A stretch of 64,000 nt of DNA from an uncultured Acetatifactor sp. (lineage in GTDB: Bacteria > Bacillota > Clostridia > Lachnospirales > Lachnospiraceae): positions 1 through 64,000 of the forward strand of contig CANQPH010000008.1 in the NCBI GenBank assembly GCA_947625675.1. Direction: 5' to 3'. Every line of letters begins with the position of its first letter. The stretch's first letter is position 1. The notes below the pieces were generated by a model. The model made no database searches, had not been told where the DNA came from, and saw only the letters and a list, made by a program, of their open reading frames with translations. Of the stretch, positions 26,420 through 35,550 are shown in pieces. Position numbers and translations under genes: made by a program.

Positions 26420-29224
26420 TCACATCTTCGCCATGGCGGCCCGGATCTGTTCCTCCAGGGACTGCGCCAGCACGATCCGTCCATTTTTCAGTTCCATGCC
26501 GCCCTGGCCGAAGTAAAATTTCAAATACACAGTGTTCTGGAACAGGGGATTCAAATCAATCACAACCTTCCTCCATTCCGTATCCTCTCCCGTCAGGGAA
26601 ACCGTCTTCAGCAGCTGCTTGTCCTGGAACAGGGTCATAGGCACCTGGGCCAGGCTGCTCTGTCCCTGCACCCGGCAATCCAGCTCCAATTTATAGATGC
26701 CCCGTTCCCTCACGGTCAGCTCCGCCATGACGCTGCTTCCGATCTCGGTGTTCATCTCTTCCACCGGCAGGGGACCGCCCTCCGATCCCAATTCCACCCG
26801 CAGAAGCTGTCCGAAAGCGTCAGGATCCTTGGAAACCTCCCGGGCCAGCCTGCGGTCCAGTTCCGTTTCCTCTCCCTTCAAGCGCAGCCAGGCGGGGGTG
26901 GTGAACAGATAGCGGCAGAGATTGGCCCCGCTTCTCTGATATTCGCCCCGGGTTACCGTGCCCGCCGCCAGTCCAGGAAGGCTAGTGAGATTTTTCTGAT
27001 TGGCTTCCACGTCCGGCGCCACCATGTACAGATCATTCTGGGCCCGAATCATGGCGGCCACGTTGCCGGACTCCCCTTTCTTGCCCTCGTCATTGCCCTT
27101 GGCCCACCAATCCGTCATGACGATGCCCGTATAGCCCCATTCTCCCCGCAGGATCCGGGTCAGCATGTCATAATTGCTGGAAGACCAAAAACCGTTGATG
27201 GGATTGTAGGAGGTCATGATGGAATAGGCTCCCCCTTCCTTCACGGCGATCTCGTAGCCCTTCAGATAAATCTCCCGCAGGGCCCGCTCGGAAACCAGGG
27301 CCTCCACCGCATTCCTCTTGTATTCCTGACTGTTGCAGGCGAAATGCTTCATGGTTCCCGTCACGCCATAACGTCCCATCCCCCTTTCCTGGGCCGCTGC
27401 CATCTTGCCGGTGAGCAGGGGATCCTCGCTGAAATATTCAAAATTCCTGCCGTTCAGCGGGTTCCTGTGGATATTGATGCCGGGCCCCAGCAGGGTGTCC
27501 ACCTTGTTTTTCCGAAGCTCCATGCCTTCCCAGCCATACAATTCCTCCACCAGAGCCTCGTTGAAAGTGCAGGCCATGCAGGTTCCGTTGGGCATGGCAA
27601 AAGCGACGCTGCCGCAATCCATCCGGATGCCGCTGGGTCCGTCCGCACAGCAGGCCACAGGAATGCCGAATTTCTGCAGCCTCTCCGTCACTCCGCCGAA
27701 GGCTCCCGCCGTCCCCGGCGTCACCTTGGAGGAACACATGCCTTCGCCGCACACCAGACAGGCCAGATCCTCATCGGACAGCTGGGCCAGAAATTCGCCC
27801 ATGGACACCCTTCCGGCCTCCACGTCCGCCAGCCGATAACCCAGATCCCCGGTATAAGCCCATTCCTGGGGCAGATTTTCCAGTCTTTTCTCCGAGGGCT
27901 CCAAGGTCCTCAAAGGCACCGCTTCCCTTTCCAGGGCATATCTATCCCCCGTTTTCTTCCCCGGCCGCATCCTCTCAAAGGCTATCTTGGGGGCGCAGGC
28001 CTCTTCCAGCCGCTCCACCACCTTCGTCTCCGACAGGCAATAATCTCCCGCCGGGGCTGCGCTGCGCACGTCCGTTCCCACGTAGATCTTCCAGTCCCCC
28101 GCTTCCATCACGTAGCAGGACTTGTGTCCGGTTTTGCCGCCGTCATCATAGGAAGCCAGTCTGGGCCAAGGGATTTCCAGACAAATTTCTTCCCTCTGAC
28201 CGGGTTCCAGCTCTCCTGTTTTGGCAAAGCCGCAGAGGCTTCTGGCGGGCTGTCCCAGCACGCCCTGAGGAGCGCCGCAATAGACCTGCACCACTTCTTT
28301 GCCCTTGACCCCGCCGCAGTTTTCCACCGTCACGGAGACCTTGAGCCCCTGCTCTTTTGCTGTCACGGCGGCCCCCTTCAATGCGAAGGAGGTGTAGGAC
28401 AGGCCGAAGCCAAAGGGATAGAGCACCTTTTCCCTGGCAAAGGTCTCAAAATAGCGATATCCCACGTAGATGTCCTCTTCATAAACGTTGCGGCTGTCGC
28501 TGCCGTGGTTCCTGGTGGAGGGATAATCTTCAATGTCATAAGCGATGGTGTCCGCCAACTTGCCGGATGGAGACACGGCCCCGCTCAAGACGTCCAGGAC
28601 GCCGTTTCCCCCTTCCTGGCCGCCTTGCCACACGTACAGGACTGCGGAAGGCCCATATTCCTCCACCCATTTCATATCGATGATGTTGCCCACGTTCAAA
28701 AGCACCACCGTCCGGTCGAAAACGCCGCACACTGTCCGGAGCATCTCCCGCTCCCCTTCCGTCAGGAGGTAACTGCCTTCCTCCGCCGAATTGTCCTTGT
28801 CCTCCCCGGCGGTCCGTCCGATGACGATGAGAGCGGTCCGGGACTGGGTGCGGGCCTTCCGCACCAGTTCCTCCGTAAGGGGCATCTCCTTCTGGAACCA
28901 GGGCTCTCCCGCCCAGCCCACGCCCTTGTCGAAAGGATTTTCCGCAAGCCACGCCTCATAAGCGGATTTCAGCTCCTCGTTCAGCTCAAATCCGCTCCCT
29001 TCCAGGGCCTCCCGGATCCCGGTGACATACCGGGTGTTCACCAGGCCGCCGGAACCGGTTCCGCTTTTATAATAATTGAACTGGCTTCTGCCGAACAGTG
29101 CGATTTTTTCCCCGGGGGGAAGGGGCAGCACGCCTCCCTCGTTTCGCAACAGGACGACGCCCTCCGCCGCAGTCTGCCTGGCCAGGGCCGTATAGGCCGC
29201 CAGATTAAAAACAGGGTCTCCCAT
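26420..29224 (-). CDS. Glycoside hydrolase family 3 (beta-glucosidase-like), reversed domain order
   Basis: GH3 C-terminal domain first (TAAEGVVLLRNEGGVLPLPPGEKIALFG), fibronectin III-like middle, then TIM-barrel (GIPVACCADGPSGIRMD...LGPGINIHRNPLNGRNFEYFSEDPLLTGKMA...GVTGTMKHFACNSQEYKRN...GIVMTDWWAKGND). Confidence 0.92.
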   Translation of the reverse strand: MGDPVFNLAAYTALARQTAAEGVVLLRNEGGVLPLPPGEKIALFGRSQFNYYKSGTGSGGLVNTRYVTGIREALEGSGFELNEELKSAYEAWLAENPFDKGVGWAGEPWFQKEMPLTEELVRKARTQSRTALIVIGRTAGEDKDNSAEEGSYLLTEGEREMLRTVCGVFDRTVVLLNVGNIIDMKWVEEYGPSAVLYVWQGGQEGGNGVLDVLSGAVSPSGKLADTIAYDIEDYPSTRNHGSDSRNVYEEDIYVGYRYFETFAREKVLYPFGFGLSYTSFALKGAAVTAKEQGLKVSVTVENCGGVKGKEVVQVYCGAPQGVLGQPARSLCGFAKTGELEPGQREEICLEIPWPRLASYDDGGKTGHKSCYVMEAGDWKIYVGTDVRSAAPAGDYCLSETKVVERLEEACAPKIAFERMRPGKKTGDRYALEREAVPLRTLEPSEKRLENLPQEWAYTGDLGYRLADVEAGRVSMGEFLAQLSDEDLACLVCGEGMCSSKVTPGTAGAFGGVTERLQKFGIPVACCADGPSGIRMDCGSVAFAMPNGTCMACTFNEALVEELYGWEGMELRKNKVDTLLGPGINIHRNPLNGRNFEYFSEDPLLTGKMAAAQERGMGRYGVTGTMKHFACNSQEYKRNAVEALVSERALREIYLKGYEIAVKEGGAYSIMTSYNPINGFWSSSNYDMLTRILRGEWGYTGIVMTDWWAKGNDEGKKGESGNVAAMIRAQNDLYMVAPDVEANQKNLTSLPGLAAGTVTRGEYQRSGANLCRYLFTTPAWLRLKGEETELDRRLAREVSKDPDAFGQLLRVELGSEGGPLPVEEMNTEIGSSVMAELTVRERGIYKLELDCRVQGQSSLAQVPMTLFQDKQLLKTVSLTGEDTEWRKVVIDLNPLFQNTVYLKFYFGQGGMELKNGRIVLAQSLEEQIRAAMAKM

Positions 29225-29429
29225 ATGGATCCTCCTTCTGCATTATATTGCCCGCTTTCAAGCGATCATTTACATACATCTTACCATATTTCTCCATGTC
29301 TGGCAACCAAAATACCGAGCGCAGGCATGAATAAAATCCGCTCCTGCTCCCGGCATTTTCCTCAAATTCTCTTCTTCAAATCCTTTGTATTCCCCCATCC
29401 CGCTCCTACTTGCGGATTTTCCTGGGCTT

Positions 29430-30383
29430 CTACTGCGGATTCTCCTGGACTTCTCCTTCCCCGTTCAGGACCTGGGAAATCCGATTGATCATCTCGTCCT
29501 CCTTCAGGCGGAACTTGATCTCCACCCGCCTGGAAGCGGCCATATCCACTTCCGAGGTGCCCGCCATATAAACCGGGCTGCTGTAGGAGCGCCCGTTCAC
29601 GGTCAAAAGCGACTGAAGCTGTCCGATCTTATCCTCCGTCAAGCCGTTTTGGGGATTCAGACAGAATTTGGCCACCGCATTGGCCCGATTAAAGGACAAG
29701 TTCATGTTGCTCTCATAGCCACCGTCCGTGTCCGTATGTCCCTCGATGATGATCTCCGCAATGTACGGCCGGTAATTGTCCTGCAAAAGCACGTCCAGGT
29801 ACAGCGGGATGATCTCCCGCAGGCTGGTCTGGCTCTCTTCCGTCAGCACGGCGCTGTTGTACCGGAACAGCACGTCCGAAGAAAAAGTGATGGATCCGGT
29901 CTGGGCGTCCACCTCCATGGAAGAGTTGGAAAATCTCTCCTGCAGTTCCCCGATGATGTCCGTCCGTATGCCCACGATGTCCTGAAGCTGGCTCTTGGTG
30001 TCCGCCAATTCCTTCTGGGCATTCACCAAGTTCAACTGGGCATCCGCAATCTGCTGGTAGGCCGTGTCCAGCTCCTCCTTGGTCAGGGCCGCCTGGTCAT
30101 AGGCAAGCTGCAGTTCCGACAGGGATGCTTCCAATTCTTTATTATAGGCCTCGATCTCCAGCCTGGACTGTTCCAGGTTCTCTCGGGCCGTTTCCAGATC
30201 CGCCTGGGCCGCATTCAGTTCCACCTGGGTCCGTTCCAGATCCGTGGTCTTCTGCCGATAGATGGCCAATGTGATGGCAATGATCAAAATGAAGATCAGC
30301 AGAAGGGCTGACATCATATCCGAAAAAGACTGCCAGTAGCTGGGCTCTTCAAAGGCCGCTCTTTTCCTGCGATTATTTTTCAT
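29430..30383 (-). CDS. MotB/OmpA-like (ZorB-like) protein with N-terminal TM and coiled coil
   Basis: SYWQSFSDMMSALLLIFILIIAITLAIY; coiled coil; OmpA_C-like IIIEGHTDTDGGYESNMNLSFNRANAVAKFCL...ASRRVEIKF. Confidence 0.8.
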   Translation of the reverse strand: MKNNRRKRAAFEEPSYWQSFSDMMSALLLIFILIIAITLAIYRQKTTDLERTQVELNAAQADLETARENLEQSRLEIEAYNKELEASLSELQLAYDQAALTKEELDTAYQQIADAQLNLVNAQKELADTKSQLQDIVGIRTDIIGELQERFSNSSMEVDAQTGSITFSSDVLFRYNSAVLTEESQTSLREIIPLYLDVLLQDNYRPYIAEIIIEGHTDTDGGYESNMNLSFNRANAVAKFCLNPQNGLTEDKIGQLQSLLTVNGRSYSSPVYMAGTSEVDMAASRRVEIKFRLKEDEMINRISQVLNGEGEVQENPQ

Positions 30384-30460
30384 ACTTCCTCACATTCTGC
30401 CGCCGCTCGGGCGGCATTCATAATATGAAAATTTACTTTCACACTTATGAAAGTCTACTT

Positions 30461-31612
30461 TCACTCCTCCCTCATCCGATTAAAGGTGTAAAGCTGGTTG
30501 GCGATCTCATCGTTCAGGAAATCGCTGGTGGCCTCCAGGGTCTTCTCCTGTTCCTCCAGTCTCTGGGCCAGCTCCTCCTGCCGGGCCAGGAAATGCTCCA
30601 TGCTGCGGAGCAGGTTGGCGTTGGCCTCCTGCATCTGCCGGACGGACTGCTCCATATCCTGGTAGTTCCTGGCGCTCTGCTCCTGGGTCTTGCTGGCGTA
30701 ATTGAGCACCCTGCCCAGCTTTTCAAAATCAGAACCCATCACCTGGGTCATCTGAGAGACGAACTGATTCACGATACGCTCCACGCCCTTGGTCTGCTCT
30801 GCGGAAGTGCCCTTCATCAGCTCCAGCATGGTTTTCAGGGAATTAGCGGTATTGGCCTGGTAGATCAGCATGGCCCGGGCGTTCTCGTCGGCCCCGCTCA
30901 CCTCCGGCGCCACCTGCTCCTTGTAGATCTCCAGGAACTCCGCCAGCTTCTCATAAGCGTCCGCCATGGTGCTCCGATAGATGAAATTGAAAACCAGAGA
31001 GAAGAAAATACCGTAAACGGAGGTGTGGAACGCCACCTTCATGCCGTCCAGCAGGGGCCCTACGTTGTCGGATATGGTATAAATGTCATTGCCCTGGAAG
31101 GAAGCCAAACCCATGGACAGGCCCAGGAAGGTTCCCAGGATGCCCAATCCGGTCAGAGTGCCGGAAATGGCGGAATTGAAATGCACCATGGCCACCCTGT
31201 CCAGAAGATCTTCGTTGATATATTCCTCCAGGTCACAGGTGTTGGACAACCCCTTCCTGGTGCGGTAAGAAGCCATTTTTTTCTGATATTTCAAAAAAGC
31301 CTCGTCCAGCACCGGGTTGTGGAACACGTCCTTCCGGTTCCAATAAACATCCCACAGGGGACCTTCTTTTTTCTGCTTCTCCTTCCAGATCTGATCCGTC
31401 GCCGCCGCCAGGGCCTCCGTGCAGTTATTCAGCCGCACGAAACTGGAAGCGGAGACCAGGAACAGGATGCCGATCACCACCAGGAAACCCACGTTGATGC
31501 ACAGATTGCTCAGGGACGTGATATTGCCGGTGAACACCCCGTTAATATACAGGATAAACCCCAGCACCAGCATATATAAGGGGAACAAAAACAAAAACAG
31601 CTTATTTCTCAT
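30461..31612 (-). CDS. MotA/TolQ/ExbB proton-channel family protein (ZorA-like) with C-terminal helical tail
   Basis: SGTLTGLGILGTFLGLSMGLASF...GPLLDGMKVAFHTSVYGIFFSLVFNFIYR; long heptad-like tail NLLRSMEHFLARQEELAQRLEEQEKTLEATSDFL. Confidence 0.82.
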   Translation of the reverse strand: MRNKLFLFLFPLYMLVLGFILYINGVFTGNITSLSNLCINVGFLVVIGILFLVSASSFVRLNNCTEALAAATDQIWKEKQKKEGPLWDVYWNRKDVFHNPVLDEAFLKYQKKMASYRTRKGLSNTCDLEEYINEDLLDRVAMVHFNSAISGTLTGLGILGTFLGLSMGLASFQGNDIYTISDNVGPLLDGMKVAFHTSVYGIFFSLVFNFIYRSTMADAYEKLAEFLEIYKEQVAPEVSGADENARAMLIYQANTANSLKTMLELMKGTSAEQTKGVERIVNQFVSQMTQVMGSDFEKLGRVLNYASKTQEQSARNYQDMEQSVRQMQEANANLLRSMEHFLARQEELAQRLEEQEKTLEATSDFLNDEIANQLYTFNRMREE

Positions 31613-31729
31613 AAATAACCCTCCTTCAGGCGAAAACGAATTTCGACAAAATCTCACCTACTTTTACTTTACCATAGAACGGGAGCCCTCTCAAGAACCT
31701 TAAACAAATCTTAATCAAAAATTAATCGC

Positions 31730-31758
31730 TTGCATTCTGCCTGTATTTGTTGTATAGT
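31730..31758 (+). promoter_or_regulatory. Sigma-70-like promoter of argG
   Basis: TTGCAT - 17 nt - TATAGT upstream of argG. Confidence 0.7.
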
Positions 31759-31795
31759 GTTTAATCAATAGAAAAAAAGAAACGGAGGAATCATA

Positions 31796-33019
<1,224 letters not shown>

Positions 33020-33052
33020 AAACTAAAAATTCTCCCAAGAAAGGGGTCTTTT

Positions 33053-33352
33053 ATGAAAGCGTTCTTCACAGGGGAACCGATCCTCGCCATTTTTCTTCTC
33101 TACCTGGGAATCGTGAACCTGACCGCTTTCCTCTTGATGGGCATTGACAAAAAAAGGGCCGTCCGAGGTGCCTGGCGCATCTCGGAGGCCGCTCTTTTTT
33201 TATCCGCCCTGCTGGGAGGAAGCATCGGTTCCATCCTGGGCATGCGTATCTTTCATCATAAAACAAAGCACTGGTATTTCGTCTGGGGCATGCCCGCCAT
33301 ACTGCTCCTGCAGCTGGCGCTGCTGGGGCTGGCGCTCTATCTGGCCGGATAG
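33053..33352 (+). CDS. DUF1294 family membrane protein
   Basis: NLTAFLLMGIDKKRAVRGAWRISEAALFLSALLGGSIGSILGMRIFHHKTKHWYF. Confidence 0.85.
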   Translation: MKAFFTGEPILAIFLLYLGIVNLTAFLLMGIDKKRAVRGAWRISEAALFLSALLGGSIGSILGMRIFHHKTKHWYFVWGMPAILLLQLALLGLALYLAG

Positions 33353-33443
33353 TTTCTATAGAATTCCAGGATTCGCCCTCGAAAGCCAAGGATAAATTCG
33401 TCTGCGGATTCGTTCCCCACCTTCTGGAGGTTGAGCCCCTTCC

Positions 33444-33914
33444 CTAGAGGATGGTCTCCATACCCACCTTGTAGGGCTTCAGGCCGCAGCTTTCGTAAAA
33501 GGCCATGGCCGGAGGATTGCAGTTCCAGACGTTCAAAGTCACGTTGTAACAGCCGATGCTCCTGGCATAATCCAGCACGTACTCATAGATCCGTTTGCCG
33601 ATATGCTGTCCCCGAAGGGCCTCCTCCACGCACAGATCGTCTATGTACAAGGTCTTGATGTCCGTCAGGATATTGTCATCGGGATGCTGCTGCAGGATGC
33701 AGAAAGCGTAGCCCAGCACCCTCTCTTCCTCATCCACTCCCACGAAGATGGGCCTGTCGTCATCCAAAATGATTTCCGTCAGCTGCGCATCCGTGTATTT
33801 CTTGACATTCGGCTTAAACAGATCCGGCCTGCCGTTGTGATGCACCATCAGCACCTGCAGCAGCAGATGATTGATCCCGTCCATGTCGGTTAATTTCGCT
33901 CTTCTGATTTCCAT
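33444..33914 (-). CDS. GNAT-family N-acetyltransferase
   Basis: TLYIDDLCVEEALRGQHIGKRIYEYVLDYARSIGCYNVTLNVWNCNPPAMAFYESCGLK. Confidence 0.88.
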   Translation of the reverse strand: MEIRRAKLTDMDGINHLLLQVLMVHHNGRPDLFKPNVKKYTDAQLTEIILDDDRPIFVGVDEEERVLGYAFCILQQHPDDNILTDIKTLYIDDLCVEEALRGQHIGKRIYEYVLDYARSIGCYNVTLNVWNCNPPAMAFYESCGLKPYKVGMETIL

Positions 33915-34027
33915 ACCGTTCTTGTCTCCTTTTCAATCCATTCTCTAAATTTATCCTGCAATAACTTTTTATCCGACAAATACAATTCATACCCCTTCGT
34001 TAAAAATCCGAACCGCCGATTCAGAAA

Positions 34028-34747
34028 CTAGCCTTTCAGCCTTCGGTTGCATTTGGCATAAATTCGTTCCAGCATCCAGGGTTCCGTCACCTTTTCGGGC
34101 AGTTCCTCCAGGGGAATCCATGCCACGCCGCTGTTTTCATCCGCCTTGATGTGAAGTCCCTCTTCCTCATCCCCCTCCAGCAGATAGGTCACGTTCATAT
34201 GTAAATGAGATGGCACGTAGCGGCCCCGCTTTTCATGGCCGTCCACGGTGATGATCTCCAGGGAAAAAATCTCTTCGGAAACAGGATGAAGATGCGGATG
34301 CCCGGTTTCTTCCCTACCCTCCCTGAGCGCCACGGCCAATAGATCACGCTCCCCGTCCGCATGGCCGCCGATCCAGGACCAGGAATGATAGATGTTGTGG
34401 TAGACCATCAGCACCTTGGTCCGCTCCCTGTTGACAATCCAGCCGGAGGCGGTAAAATGGGCCATTTCATTTTCACGGGTAAAAGGACTGCTGCCATTTT
34501 CCAAGAAATCCATCATGATGCGCCGGTCCCGCTCTTCCTGCTCGTTGAAAGGCTTGTACTCCGCCATCTGTCGGAGCAGCCTCTGCTCCAACAACTTTTG
34601 TTCCGGCTGCCTCTGCTCCAATGGCCTCTGTTCCTGCGGTGTCTGCCCCGGCAACTTTTGTTCCGGCAAACTCTGTTCCTTCGCAAGAATCTCCTGCCGA
34701 TCCCTTGCCGTCATTCGCTCCCGCCTCCTCTCTATCTGCGTCTGCAT
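34028..34747 (-). CDS. NUDIX hydrolase with N-terminal Gln-rich pentapeptide repeats
   Basis: Nudix box GGHADGERDLLAVALREGREETGH; N-terminal LPEQK LPGQT PQEQR PLEQR QPEQK LLEQR. Confidence 0.85.
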   Translation of the reverse strand: MQTQIERRRERMTARDRQEILAKEQSLPEQKLPGQTPQEQRPLEQRQPEQKLLEQRLLRQMAEYKPFNEQEERDRRIMMDFLENGSSPFTRENEMAHFTASGWIVNRERTKVLMVYHNIYHSWSWIGGHADGERDLLAVALREGREETGHPHLHPVSEEIFSLEIITVDGHEKRGRYVPSHLHMNVTYLLEGDEEEGLHIKADENSGVAWIPLEELPEKVTEPWMLERIYAKCNRRLKG

Positions 34748-34927
34748 CCATATCCACGTCCAACATTATAACAAGTTTCATCCCCAAAAATCAATTCTAT
34801 TTTTCGTGCGAAACCTTGACAGAAGGAGAGGACATGCTAAAATAATGTAAAATTCATCTTTTTCAGCATAAAAGATTCATCATCTTGGCCTGAAAGGTGT
34901 GTCGCCCTGCTTTGAAAGGAGATCGAA

Positions 34928-35431
34928 ATGCTCGCCCTACAGATCAACTCCATGAAGCAATTCATGAGCCAGCTGCTGACTGCGGAGACCTTTGACATTT
35001 TCCTGCTGTCGGAAGCCGCCATCACCACTTCCCATACCGTGACCATAGACGGACACCTGAACCGGGAATTTTTTTCGGAAGAAGAGCTTTCCTCCGGGCA
35101 GGTGCCAAATTATGACTATATGCCCTGGAGCAATCTAAAAGGGCTGTGCTTCCAACTGATCAAAGGCCGGCGCACACCCCTTTCTTTTAAATTCGTGCTG
35201 TACTTGAAACCGGATCTGGCCGAAAAGCTTCTGCTGCGGGAAAATTGCAGCGTCCCTTCCGACCAGATAAGCGCCCTGGTGCTGAACATCCGCTTCGACG
35301 GGACCAAAGCCGTCCTCACCACCGGAACCGCCCAGCGCTCCTTTACCCTGTCCAGGGAACCGGACGAAATCTGGGATCGCACCTTGAGCCGATACCTGAC
35401 GCAAAAAGGCATCGATACCCTGCAGCTGTGA
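34928..35431 (+). CDS. Conserved hypothetical (DUF5721-like)
   Basis: ORF 167 aa with AAAGGAG RBS; family assignment is from memory of the sequence pattern and tentative. Confidence 0.6.
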   Translation: MLALQINSMKQFMSQLLTAETFDIFLLSEAAITTSHTVTIDGHLNREFFSEEELSSGQVPNYDYMPWSNLKGLCFQLIKGRRTPLSFKFVLYLKPDLAEKLLLRENCSVPSDQISALVLNIRFDGTKAVLTTGTAQRSFTLSREPDEIWDRTLSRYLTQKGIDTLQL

Positions 35432-35550
35432 CGATTTTTACCTTCCGAATCTTCGGCAATCCTCTGCCCTTGGGAGCATGACTGGGCTCCTCTTTCGTGA
35501 CCGTCCTCTCCTGCAAACAGAGCATCTTCTGTACCCCCGCTTTCCGGTTT

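Noticed and set aside
29430-31612. Complete Zorya anti-phage system
   Set aside because: Only ZorA/ZorB-like proteins present; no ZorC, ZorD or ZorE candidate among the neighbours (GH3, esterase, argG, DUF1294).
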